A DNA stretch of 64,000 nt, from positions 434,001 to 498,000 of the forward strand of contig CBDCAA010000008.1 in the NCBI GenBank assembly GCA_965213855.1, read 5' to 3'. Below the pieces are notes generated by a model, which ran no database searches, was not told the origin of the DNA, and worked only from the letters and a program-made list of their open reading frames with translations. The translations under genes were made by a program, and so were the position numbers. This DNA comes from JBBROS01 sp965213855 (GTDB taxonomy: Bacteria > Pseudomonadota > Alphaproteobacteria > Acetobacterales > Acetobacteraceae). Shown piece by piece: positions 9,437 through 17,277 of the stretch; within the stretch, counting starts at the first letter, position 1, and the number at the start of each line of letters is the position of its first letter.

Positions 9437-10234
9437 CTACATGTCGTATTTCACGTGCAGGACGACGAACCACGGGTAGCGTCCATCCACGACGATCCCG
9501 GCCGGGTCTGCCAGCGTGCCGGTCGGTGTGACCGGCACGTGCTTCATCGTGACCCCGGCAGAGACGTTGCCGCCGATCACCGACAACTGCCCGGGCCCGG
9601 CGGTGACGACCAGGTCGCAATGCCCGAAGAAGCGGGGGGAGGGGAGATTGTCGAACCGCATCGCTTCGGCGCCGGCGCGGCCCAGACAGATCAGATCCCC
9701 GGGCTGGGGTGGGTAGGTCTCGGGGCGTTCCGCATCCAGCACGCCCTCGTTTCGGGCGGCGGCGTTGATGTAGTCGGCGTGCAGCGGCGTGTAGGGAAAC
9801 CGGCTGCCGGCGCCGGACACCCGCATGACGTAGCTGATGAAGGCGGCCGACCAAGCGGGCCCGGTGCGGGAATACGGGGTGCCGCTCTCCGTGTAGCGGC
9901 TGCTCCACCCTCCCTCCTGGGCGCCGTACTCCTGGCCCGTCCACCAGTAGTCGGCCACGCGCTGCCAAAGGCCCGGCTGCTGGTCCGCCCGTAGCTCCTT
10001 CGGCTCGGCGCCACCGGGCGGATTGTCATCGACCAGGTTGCCCCATGCTCGCCATTCGCGCTGCGCGATGGCGATGGCGTTCAAGCGGCTGAACGGTTCC
10101 GGCGGGCTGCGAACATAGGGCGGCAGATGCGGGTCGATCGCGACGAGTCCGGCCGGCTGCGGCGCCGGCGACTGCTGCGTCTGCGCCGCACAGCCGCCCA
10201 GGGCCAGCAGCGACGCGAGGCTCATCATCCTCAT
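9437..10234 (-). CDS. DUF2272 lipoprotein
   Basis: This 265-residue protein has a very short signal peptide ending in the lipobox LLALGGC (Cys near residue 15), so it should be a lipid-anchored envelope protein. The body matches the DUF2272 family: REWRAWGN, the W-rich region VADYWWTGQEY, AWSAAFISYVMR, the H-A-D-Y block and PGDLICLGR, then FFGHCDLVV. These features resemble NlpC/P60-CHAP type folds, with possible Cys and His catalytic residues, but activity has not been established for the family as far as I know. It is convergent with the rhodanese gene and ends 25 bases before mtnA's 3' end, on the same strand; mtnA is upstream of it. Confidence 0.8.
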   Translation of the reverse strand: MRMMSLASLLALGGCAAQTQQSPAPQPAGLVAIDPHLPPYVRSPPEPFSRLNAIAIAQREWRAWGNLVDDNPPGGAEPKELRADQQPGLWQRVADYWWTGQEYGAQEGGWSSRYTESGTPYSRTGPAWSAAFISYVMRVSGAGSRFPYTPLHADYINAAARNEGVLDAERPETYPPQPGDLICLGRAGAEAMRFDNLPSPRFFGHCDLVVTAGPGQLSVIGGNVSAGVTMKHVPVTPTGTLADPAGIVVDGRYPWFVVLHVKYDM

Positions 10235-10259
10235 GCTGTGGCCTGTGGCGCCACTCGGC

Positions 10260-11351
10260 TCAGGCGCGCTCGGGGAATAGGTGCCGCAGGCCCGACGCCG
10301 TCGCGTCGCACCGGCCGCGTTCCGTGATCAGCCCGGTCACCAAGCGCGCCGGGGTCACGTCGAATGCCGGGTTCGCGGCCGGGCTGCCGGGCGGGGCGAG
10401 TTGCACCGTCAAGACCTCGCCGTCCGGCGCGCGCCCGGCAATCGTGGTCACCTCGGCTGTGTCGCGCTCCTCGATCGGGATCTCGCGTACGCCGTCCGAC
10501 ACCGTCCAGTCGATCGTACTGGAGGGGGATGCGACCCAGAACGGCACGTCGTTGTCGCGGGCCGCAAGCGCCTTGAGGTAGGTGCCGATCTTGTTCGCCA
10601 CATCGCCGGTCCGGGTCACGCGGTCAGTGCCGACGATGGCGAGGTCCACCTGGCCGTGCTGCATCAAGTGACCGCCTGCATTGTCCGAGATCACGGTATG
10701 GGGCACGCCGTGCTTGCCCAGCTCCCAAGCCGTCAGAAAGGCGCCCTGGTTGCGCGGGCGGGTTTCGTCGACCCAGACGTGCACCGGCACCCCGGCGTTG
10801 TGCGCCTTGTAGATTGGCGCAAGGGCCGTGCCCCAGTCGACGGTCGCGAGCCAGCCGGCGTTGCAATGCGTCAGGACGTTGACGGGACCGCTCTTCCGGG
10901 CTGCGACCCTCTCGATGAGGACCTGGCCGTGCTCGCCGATCTGCTCGCACTGTGCGACATCCTCCTCGGCGATCAGCCCGGCTTCGGCATAGGCCACCGC
11001 CACGCGCTGACCGGGCGGGGTGTTGCGCAGGCGGGTCAGCATGCGGTCCAACGCCCATTGCAGGTTCACGGCGGTGGGCCGGGTCGCCCCGAGAGTGAGG
11101 GCCGCCGCCTCCATCGCGGCGGTCGCACTGTCCTCACGAATGGCCAGCGCGAGCCCATACGCCGCGACGGCGCCGATAAGCGGCGCACCCCGCACCTGCA
11201 TGGACCGGATCGCGTGCGCGGCCGACGATAGTCCGGTCAGGCGAACGATCTCCAGCGACCAAGGCAACCTGGTCTGGTCGATGATCTTGACCGTCCAACG
11301 ATCGGCCTCGTCGACCCAGACCGACCGGTAGGCCTCGCCATCGATCCGCAT
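10260..11351 (-). CDS. mtnA: S-methyl-5-thioribose-1-phosphate isomerase
   Basis: MtnA isomerises methylthioribose-1-phosphate to methylthioribulose-1-phosphate in the methionine salvage pathway. The 363-residue reading shows the family's N-terminal KIIDQTRLPW, the phosphate/substrate loop SMQVRGAPLIGAVAAYG, the catalytic cysteine in LTHCNAGWLATVDWGTAL, and the catalytic aspartate in VGTDRVTRTGDVANKIGTY. The frame is open upstream to 11435, but the family start (M-R-I-D-G-x-x-Y-R) is at 11351, so I chose that. The other salvage genes are not visible in this window. A 55-residue ORF ends 55 bases upstream on the same strand and may share its transcript. Confidence 0.93.
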   Translation of the reverse strand: MRIDGEAYRSVWVDEADRWTVKIIDQTRLPWSLEIVRLTGLSSAAHAIRSMQVRGAPLIGAVAAYGLALAIREDSATAAMEAAALTLGATRPTAVNLQWALDRMLTRLRNTPPGQRVAVAYAEAGLIAEEDVAQCEQIGEHGQVLIERVAARKSGPVNVLTHCNAGWLATVDWGTALAPIYKAHNAGVPVHVWVDETRPRNQGAFLTAWELGKHGVPHTVISDNAGGHLMQHGQVDLAIVGTDRVTRTGDVANKIGTYLKALAARDNDVPFWVASPSSTIDWTVSDGVREIPIEERDTAEVTTIAGRAPDGEVLTVQLAPPGSPAANPAFDVTPARLVTGLITERGRCDATASGLRHLFPERA

Positions 11352-11406
11352 CCGCCTGACTACCCCAAAAGCGCCGTCATAGCCCTGCCGGTGGGCAATC
11401 GCCAGA

Positions 11407-11574
11407 TCAGGTCTGGCTGTCGACCGCCTGGACAAGCCGCACCCACTCCTCCGGGAGCCGCTCCGGCTCCCCGAAGCGATTGCGGAGGTCTGCCGTCAGC
11501 CACGCCTCGAACGGCTGCGTGTCCAAAAGCGCGTTCGCGTGCGGCGATGCAAATGCCCAATCCATACACGTCAT
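11407..11574 (-). CDS. Small hypothetical protein (55 aa)
   Basis: A short reading frame encodes a compact, acidic, helix-prone peptide beginning MTCMDWAFASP and containing FEAWLTADLRNRFGEPERL followed by PEEWVRLVQAVD. The composition (Trp, Glu, Leu, Arg in amphipathic spacing) is unlike the Arg/Pro/Ala noise of shadow frames in this GC-rich DNA, which is why I call it. The start may instead be the second Met (11565). It lies 55 bases upstream of mtnA on the same strand, and 78 bases downstream of the SGNH gene. I do not recognise its function; no signal peptide or membrane segment is present. Confidence 0.55.
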   Translation of the reverse strand: MTCMDWAFASPHANALLDTQPFEAWLTADLRNRFGEPERLPEEWVRLVQAVDSQT

Positions 11575-11652
11575 AATGCTGCCCGACGCCCGGAGTTGCG
11601 ACCAAGGTCCAGCGGGGGGCAGCCATGTGCAACCGTGATCGCCGACCGTGCC

Positions 11653-12489
11653 CTATGACCGAGCGCCCGCCATCACCATGCGTGCCAAATGCAGGCCCAG
11701 GCAGCGGTGCAGCTGTTCGACCATTTTGCGCCGGTCGGACCGCGCTGTGCGCTCGAGGTCGATCTGGCCATCGTTGACCCAGCTGTGCATCAGGTCGAAC
11801 CGGTGGAACAGGAGCACACCTGGAAGCGATGCCGTCTGCTGCAGCGCCTGAGTGTAGGGGTCTAAGTTGCTGTTCGTCTGCAGGAAGCGGCTGTATTGCG
11901 GATCGATCAGAACGAGGTCGGCGCCGGCTGCCTCGACCGCCTCGGCGCCCGCGGACAATGTCTGCCCGAACTCGCCCGGCGGGGTGTTCCGCACCGCTTC
12001 CACGGTGCCGGTTTGCCACAGGACCAGTTGGAAGCTGCCCGCTTTGAGTTCGTTGCGCATGGCATCGAGCATCTCGACGGCCGATAGCCCGCGCCCGCCG
12101 CGCAGCACGACCTCAACCTTCAGCCCGGGCACCGCGGCCTGCAATGCGTTCGCCATCTGGCGCGGGAAAGCGGCTTCGCTGCCCTGCGCGCTCAGCTCTT
12201 GGGCCGGCGGAATCGTCGCGGCGGGGACGCGGGTCAGCGCTTGGTTCGTCAGCGTGCCTTGCTGCAGCGATGCGTCCGGCCCGAACATCGTCGCCGAGCC
12301 GACAGCCAGCACACGCAATACCCCATCGGGCTTCAGCACGGGTGAGACGCTCGGCAACGCCGAGATCGGCCCGGCCACATCCTCATCGGCCTGACATGGG
12401 TCCACCGCTGCGGTCGCTTGCGTCTTCCCCGCGCCAACCCCAACGGCAAGCATGACCAAAGCACCCAAGAAGAAACGTCGCACGGTCAT
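11653..12489 (-). CDS. SGNH/GDSL-hydrolase-like exported protein (catalytic residues degenerate)
   Basis: The 278-residue protein has a cleavable signal peptide (about residues 1-27, ending ATAAV). The SGNH fold is indicated by block I VLAVGSATMFG (serine in G-S-A-T), block II RGGRG and block III LVLWQTGTVEAV. The block III Asn position appears to be Val, and the C-terminal D-x-x-H block appears to read SDRRKM, so the catalytic His looks like Lys; the enzyme may be inactive or altered. It overlaps the opgC-like gene by 4 bases (ATGA) and is the last gene of the flhF-flhG-opgC unit. SGNH and acyltransferase partners elsewhere modify periplasmic glycans, which is the likely setting here. Confidence 0.7.
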   Translation of the reverse strand: MTVRRFFLGALVMLAVGVGAGKTQATAAVDPCQADEDVAGPISALPSVSPVLKPDGVLRVLAVGSATMFGPDASLQQGTLTNQALTRVPAATIPPAQELSAQGSEAAFPRQMANALQAAVPGLKVEVVLRGGRGLSAVEMLDAMRNELKAGSFQLVLWQTGTVEAVRNTPPGEFGQTLSAGAEAVEAAGADLVLIDPQYSRFLQTNSNLDPYTQALQQTASLPGVLLFHRFDLMHSWVNDGQIDLERTARSDRRKMVEQLHRCLGLHLARMVMAGARS

Positions 12490-13688
12490 GTCACCTTCGC
12501 GTTACCAGCATGCGTCATCTCCGGCAAGTCAACTGTCGTCGCCACTCGTTCCTCTTTGTGCGCGGTAAGTGGCCGTGCGCCAGACCGGCCCTTCTCGCGA
12601 TACCATGCCGTCAGCGCCGCGACGCCCACGAGCGCCACCGGGCCGGCGAGGTTCACGACGGCCTGGCCAAGCCAGCCGCCCTGCTCCTCCATCACCAGCC
12701 GACCGAGGAATGACAGGAAGATCCCGGAGCAGAACACCGGCAGGGAGTGCTGGCCGCAGATCACGAACGCCGCCGCCCACCGCGTGCGCAGCCAGTGCGC
12801 GTCGAACGGCACCAGGCGCACCACCCCCCACATCAACGCCAGGATCGACAGCAGCCGCATCGGGTGCATGCCTTCCTTGTCCACCAGCAGCAGTGCCCGG
12901 GCCAGGACGCGCGGCACGCGGGCGCTCACGTCGTCGCTGGGCCAGATCAGCCAGACCAGCGCCAGGCCGAACGCGATGACCAGCCCCGCGCCGAGGTCGA
13001 TCACCCAGGTCGGCAAGGGCGGGCGCAGGCTGTGGCGGGACAGCAGCGCGCCCAGCACAAACAGGAACTGCCAGCAGAGCGGGTTGAAGTACCAGCCGTC
13101 GTCGGTCCACGACGGCAGGTTCCAGCCGAACGTGCGCGCCGCCACATACAACGCGAACGACAACCCGCCCATGACCCAAGGCCACCGCAGCAACGGCAGC
13201 AGGAGCGAGAAGAACGCCAGCAGCATGACGTACATGGGCAGAATGTTGAGGTAGGCAGGCTGGAACGTCAGGAGCAACGCCTGCAGCAGGGCGCGGTACG
13301 GCGCATCGGCAAGCACGTCGAGATGGATCTCATCGAGGTAGTCGGCACGGTCCAGCGCCGTGGCCGAGTAGGAGACTTGGGCAGAGAAGACGACGAACAG
13401 GAAGATATGCGCGATATACAGCGTCCAGGCGCGGCGAAGCACGTCGGCGCCCGCGAACAGCCAGCCGTTGCGGTCGTAGCTGCCGCCATAGGCGATCGCG
13501 GCCGCATAGCCAGCCAGCAGCACGAAGATCTCGGTCGCGTCGCATAGTGCGAAGTTCCGCAGCGAGAACTGGGCGACCCAGTTGCCGGGAATGTGGTCCA
13601 TGAAGATCCACCACAGCGCCAGGCCGCGGAAAAAGTCGACCCGTAGGTCACGATTGGGGCCGCTCTGGATCACCGCAGCCTCCCGCAT
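12486..13688 (-). CDS. OpgC-domain integral membrane acyltransferase
   Basis: This polytopic inner-membrane protein (about 400 residues, about 10 hydrophobic helices) belongs to the OpgC/acyltransferase-3-like group. In the named family member OpgC adds succinyl groups to osmoregulated periplasmic glucans. The N-terminal signature RVDFFRGLALWWIFMDHIPG and the following TEIFVLLAGYAAAIAYGG are characteristic. Three starts compete: TTG 13730 (overlapping the flhG stop), ATG 13688, and GTG 13673, which has GGGAGG five bases upstream. I list the ATG. The gene overlaps the SGNH-like gene by 4 bases and follows flhG directly, so it is translationally coupled to both. The actual acyl donor and glycan are not known. 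Confidence 0.8.
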   Translation of the reverse strand: MREAAVIQSGPNRDLRVDFFRGLALWWIFMDHIPGNWVAQFSLRNFALCDATEIFVLLAGYAAAIAYGGSYDRNGWLFAGADVLRRAWTLYIAHIFLFVVFSAQVSYSATALDRADYLDEIHLDVLADAPYRALLQALLLTFQPAYLNILPMYVMLLAFFSLLLPLLRWPWVMGGLSFALYVAARTFGWNLPSWTDDGWYFNPLCWQFLFVLGALLSRHSLRPPLPTWVIDLGAGLVIAFGLALVWLIWPSDDVSARVPRVLARALLLVDKEGMHPMRLLSILALMWGVVRLVPFDAHWLRTRWAAAFVICGQHSLPVFCSGIFLSFLGRLVMEEQGGWLGQAVVNLAGPVALVGVAALTAWYREKGRSGARPLTAHKEERVATTVDLPEMTHAGNAKVT

Positions 13689-13726
13689 CGAACGCGACGG
13701 CTGACATATGGTCTCTCTCGGCGAGA

Positions 13727-14488
13727 TCAAAGGGTCGCGGCGATCCGTTCCACATCGAGCGCCGCCTGTGTCGTCGGGTGCCGCGTCAGCAGCAGCGCCT
13801 GGTGGCGGATGGTGGCCGGCACGCGGGGGTCGCGCCGGATGCCGCCGAGGAAGGCCGGCGCGGCGCCAAGAAAGCTCGTGCAGACCCGGGCGAGGACGGT
13901 CGCCGTGCGGTCCGCCGCCGCCGCGGTCGCTGCCTGGTTCACGACCAGGCGGACGTCCCCGCCCGGGCGGTCGGCTGCATGCAGCTTCAGCGTGGCGTAG
14001 GCATCGGTCATGCTGGTGGGCTCGTCGGTCGCGAGCACCAGCAGCACGTCCGCCCAGGCCGCCGTCTGCCGGACCGCGCCATCCAGCCCGGCGCCAAGGT
14101 CCAGCAGGACGTGATCGTAGCGTGCCGCCTGACTGCCGAGCAGGCCCAGCACACGCTCGAGCGTGGACGCATCGAGCGACGCGAGGGCGCCCGATCCGCT
14201 ACGCCCGGCCAGCACGTCGAACTCGCCCGGCTCGAACCGATGGATCGCATCGTCGAACGAGACACCGCCTGCCAGCACGTGGCCCAGGTCATGCCGGGTC
14301 GCGAGGCCGAGCTGGATGTCGACGTTGGCGAGGCCGAAATCGGCATCGAACAGCAGGACGCGGCGGCCCCGCCGGGAGAGCGCATGCGCGAGCGTGATCG
14401 CGAACCAGGTCTTGCCGACACCGCCCTTGCCGGACGCGATGGCGAGAAAGCGGCGCGGCGCGGCGCCGGCGAGGGCGGACGCGCCCAT
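13727..14488 (-). CDS. flhG: Flagellar number/placement ATPase FlhG (MinD-like)
   Basis: FlhG is a MinD/ParA-type ATPase that limits flagellar number and works with the GTPase FlhF at the cell pole. The 253-residue protein has the deviant Walker A SGKGGVGKTWFAITLA (about residues 19-34), the switch region LLFDADFGLANVDIQLG and LLDLGAGLD as the Walker B equivalent. The C-terminal half is typical of FlhG/YlxH. The start ATG at 14488 overlaps the flhF stop by one base (TGATG). The stop lies within 2 bases of the possible TTG start of the OpgC gene, so the four genes form one coupled unit. No other flagellar structural genes are in the window. Confidence 0.88.
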   Translation of the reverse strand: MGASALAGAAPRRFLAIASGKGGVGKTWFAITLAHALSRRGRRVLLFDADFGLANVDIQLGLATRHDLGHVLAGGVSFDDAIHRFEPGEFDVLAGRSGSGALASLDASTLERVLGLLGSQAARYDHVLLDLGAGLDGAVRQTAAWADVLLVLATDEPTSMTDAYATLKLHAADRPGGDVRLVVNQAATAAAADRTATVLARVCTSFLGAAPAFLGGIRRDPRVPATIRHQALLLTRHPTTQAALDVERIAATL

Positions 14489-15384
14489 CAGGCGGCCTTC
14501 TGTTGCGGCGCGGCAGCGAGGCGGTTGGCGATCAACCCCGGAGTCGCGGGGGTCAGCCCGTCCGCGGCACCCGGGCCGATGCCAGCCTCGGCCAACGCCA
14601 GGCCAGACGCGGCGGCGGCCAGAACCCCGCCCAGCCGGCGCGACACGTCCAGCCGGGTCGCGACCAGGAAGACGGCACCGGCGGCCTTGAACGCGGCAGC
14701 GGTGTCGGCCGCCTCCGCCGCGTCGAGTCCGGCTGGCAGGACCAGCGCCGTCGACGCGCCGGCCGTGGCCGCGAGGCTCGCGATCTGCGCCTGCTGGCTG
14801 GGGGAGAACGGATCGATCCCCGGCGCGTCGATCAGCACCGGGGCGCCCCCGGGTCGGCGGCACAGCGCGCGGGACAGGGTGAGCGCGTCGGGCGCCACGA
14901 TCAGCATCACACCCAGCAGGCGCGTGAACGCTGCCAGCTGCTCCGCCGCCCCGGCCCGGTCCCCATCCGTCGTAATCACCATCGGTGTCGTTCCTTGCAG
15001 CACGAGCCGTGTGGCCAGCCGTGCGACTGTGAGCGTCTTTCCAGCTCCCGGCGCACCGGCCAGGAGGAGCGGCGGGCCCAGCGGCCCGGTATCGATCAAG
15101 GCGAACCGGATGGTGGCCGAGAGCGCCGCGGCCATCGCGTCCGCCCCCGGATGCGCCGCGATCTGCGACGCGAGCGCCCCGGGCACGCCATGCCATCGCA
15201 GCCGGTCCAGCACCGCCGGGTCGGGCCGCGGCAGGGCAGCCTGGGCCGGCTCCAGTGCAGCCGTCACTTCCACCCCGCCGGCAACCCGGCGGGTCGCCAG
15301 GATCAAGCAGTCGGCGCCAAGTTCGGCCCTGATCTGCGCCATGGCGGCGGCAACGGTGGCCGCACGGAAAAGCTTCAGCCGCAT
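14488..15384 (-). CDS. flhF: Flagellar SRP-like GTPase FlhF
   Basis: FlhF is an SRP54/FtsY-type GTPase that marks the pole for flagellar assembly. The 298-residue protein is short for the family (usually 380-450), because the N-terminal B-domain linker is small. It has an N-terminal MRLKLFRAATVAAAMAQIR, the P-loop LLAGAPGAGKTLTVARLA (about residues 108-125), a G3-like DAPGIDPF and the G4-like ATRLDVSRRLGG. The usual DTAG is DAPG here. It leads an operon flhF-flhG-opgC-SGNH. A TTAACCTTTT box lies about 33 bases upstream of the ATG, resembling one in front of the chemoreceptor gene at 53628. Confidence 0.85.
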   Translation of the reverse strand: MRLKLFRAATVAAAMAQIRAELGADCLILATRRVAGGVEVTAALEPAQAALPRPDPAVLDRLRWHGVPGALASQIAAHPGADAMAAALSATIRFALIDTGPLGPPLLLAGAPGAGKTLTVARLATRLVLQGTTPMVITTDGDRAGAAEQLAAFTRLLGVMLIVAPDALTLSRALCRRPGGAPVLIDAPGIDPFSPSQQAQIASLAATAGASTALVLPAGLDAAEAADTAAAFKAAGAVFLVATRLDVSRRLGGVLAAAASGLALAEAGIGPGAADGLTPATPGLIANRLAAAPQQKAA

Positions 15385-15407
15385 AGACAGAACTTAGGGA
15401 GAACACA

Positions 15408-15422
15408 TTGTCAAAAGGTTAA
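15408..15422 (-). promoter_or_regulatory. TTAACCTTTT box upstream of flhF (possible CtrA half-site)
   Basis: On the minus strand, TTAACCTTTTGACA starts 38 bases upstream of the flhF ATG. The TTAACC core is the half-site recognised by the alphaproteobacterial cell-cycle/motility regulator CtrA, and a near-identical TTAACCTTTGA sits upstream of the chemoreceptor gene at 53661-53672. TTGACA could also serve as a -35 element, but no convincing -10 follows. Assignment to CtrA is inference. Confidence 0.35.
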
Positions 15423-15423
15423 A

Positions 15424-15439
15424 GGGACGGACCAGTCCC
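15424..15439 (-). terminator. Weak stem-loop after the ClC channel gene
   Basis: On the minus strand GGGAC, a 6-base loop and GTCCC are followed by TTTAACCTTTT, 15 bases after the ClC stop codon. The 5-bp stem is short and the U-run is interrupted, so this is only a candidate intrinsic terminator separating the ClC gene from flhF. Confidence 0.3.
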
Positions 15440-15453
15440 GGCACGCCCGCCCG

Positions 15454-17277
15454 CTACTCGCCCGACAGGTCCCGGCGCCGCTTCTCCAGCTCCTCGCTGT
15501 ATCGGCGGAGCGCATACTGCTCGGTCAGCACGCCGATCACCCGCATCGTCTCTGCGCTGTCGACTACCGCGAGCGCGTCGCTCTCGGCCGTTTCGAACAT
15601 CTGCACGGCCTCCTTGATACTCATCTGCGGCAACAGCACGGTCTTGCGGTGGTGCACGATGTCGGCGAGCGACACCGCCTCGTCCGGGGCCGAGTGCGCC
15701 TCGCTGGTGGCGAGGATGCCGGCGTAGCGATCCGCCTGGTCGGTCGCGACCACGCGGGCGACGCTGCCGAGGGCGAAGCTGCGCCGAAACGTCTCGAGCG
15801 ACATGTCGAGCGGCACCCGGCGGAATTCGCGGCGCATCATGCGGCCAACCGTCAGGTTTCGCATCCAGCCGACGTCGACGGCGCTGCGGATCGCCTCGCC
15901 GCGCAGGTGGAAGCGCCACGTGGCGAAACTATAGCCGAACGTGCGCCGCACCGTGATCGCGGAGACGACGCTTGCCGTCAGCACCGCGACCGTCATCGGC
16001 AGGGATCCGGTGCTCTCCAGTGCCAGCAGCGACATGGTCAGCGGACCGCCGACCACGGCCGTCGCGAACGCGCTCATGCCCACCAGGGCGCAGACGATCG
16101 CCGGCAGCGCCTGCACCACCAGCACCAGCGCGAGCAGCCCGGCGAACAGCTTGCCCAGCAGCGCGCCGAGCAGCAGCGACGCGAAAAACAGCCCGCCGCG
16201 GAACCCGGAGCCGATACTGACCGCCGAGGCCACTGACTTCAGAACGATCAGCACCGCGATATGCTGCAGCCCATAGGGCGCGTCGAACGCGACCCGCAAC
16301 GCGCTGTGCCCGGACGACAGCACGGCCGGGGTCACCAGCGCCATCGCGCCCACCGCCAGGCCCCCCATCCCCGGGCGCAGCCAGCCCGGCACCCGGCTGC
16401 GGCGAAACAGCTCCTCCACCAAGGTCACGCCGCGCATGATCGCGATCCCGCCAAGGGCGGCCAGCATGCCAAGGGCAAGGATCGGCACGTAGTCGATCGC
16501 CTCGATCGAGGAGGGCACCCGGATGTCGAACTCGCTGCCGCCGACGAGCACGCGCATGACCGAGACCGCGCAGATGGCCGACATCACCACCGGCGCGAGC
16601 GTCGCCAGCGAGTAGGTGCCGATCACCAGCTCGAACGCATAGAAGGCGCCGGTGAGCGGGGCGTTGAACGCCGCCGCGATCGCGCCCGCGGCGCCGCAGC
16701 CCACCAGCAACCGCTGGTCGTTGCGGCGAAGCCGGAAGGCGAAGCCGAGCCGCGACGCGAGGGCGGAGCCGATCTGGGTGTAGCCGGCCTCGAGCCCGAC
16801 CGATGCGCCGACGCCGTTCGACCACAGCGTCTGCGCGACGACGATCAGGCTGTCTTTCAAGGAAACGCGCCCGCCATATAGCGCGTTCGCCTCGATCGGG
16901 TCGATCACACGGCCGGGCCGCCACCGGTTCAGCGCCCAGGTCGACACGCCCAGGACGAGGCCGCCGACGCAGGGGACGGCCAGCGCGAGCTGCCAGGGCA
17001 CCGTCGTCAACGCCGACAGGAACTGCCCGGCATCGAACCGGAACAGCAGCTGGTGCATCAGCTGCGCCCCCTCCTGCATTGCAACCACCGTCAATCCCGA
17101 GAGCAGGCCGATCGCGGCGGCCAGCAGGACGAGCCAAATCTCGTCCGCCCGCACCATGGCCCGCAGCGCCTGGGGAACATGGGCCACAGCCTGCTTGATG
17201 GGGCGCCGCGCGCGCGCCGCAGCCGCCACCGACGAGACCGGGGCAATGGGGGCGCTGCTCAACGACGGAGGCGGCAT
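15454..17277 (-). CDS. ClC-family chloride channel/antiporter with C-terminal CBS pair
   Basis: This 607-residue membrane protein is a voltage-gated-chloride-channel family member: about residues 45-440 form the hydrophobic ClC core and 470-595 a pair of CBS domains (VGRMMRREFRRVPLDMSLET; VLLPQMSIKEAVQMFETAE), which usually sense adenine nucleotides. The gating-glutamate loop is present as ASVGLEAGYTQIGSAL, equivalent to the G-[KR]-E-G-P-x-V-Q of E. coli ClcA, although the Pro is lost. The GSGIP ion-binding loop is replaced by NALYGGRVSLKDS, so anion selectivity or coupling may differ from ClcA. Its 5' end overlaps the 3' end of the denD-like frame by 19 bases on the same strand. Confidence 0.85.
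   Translation of the reverse strand: MPPPSLSSAPIAPVSSVAAAARARRPIKQAVAHVPQALRAMVRADEIWLVLLAAAIGLLSGLTVVAMQEGAQLMHQLLFRFDAGQFLSALTTVPWQLALAVPCVGGLVLGVSTWALNRWRPGRVIDPIEANALYGGRVSLKDSLIVVAQTLWSNGVGASVGLEAGYTQIGSALASRLGFAFRLRRNDQRLLVGCGAAGAIAAAFNAPLTGAFYAFELVIGTYSLATLAPVVMSAICAVSVMRVLVGGSEFDIRVPSSIEAIDYVPILALGMLAALGGIAIMRGVTLVEELFRRSRVPGWLRPGMGGLAVGAMALVTPAVLSSGHSALRVAFDAPYGLQHIAVLIVLKSVASAVSIGSGFRGGLFFASLLLGALLGKLFAGLLALVLVVQALPAIVCALVGMSAFATAVVGGPLTMSLLALESTGSLPMTVAVLTASVVSAITVRRTFGYSFATWRFHLRGEAIRSAVDVGWMRNLTVGRMMRREFRRVPLDMSLETFRRSFALGSVARVVATDQADRYAGILATSEAHSAPDEAVSLADIVHHRKTVLLPQMSIKEAVQMFETAESDALAVVDSAETMRVIGVLTEQYALRRYSEELEKRRRDLSGE

Noticed and set aside
15384..15414. TTGACA -35 promoter for flhF
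   Set aside because: The TTGACA is real but no acceptable -10 follows at 16-18 bases before the ATG.
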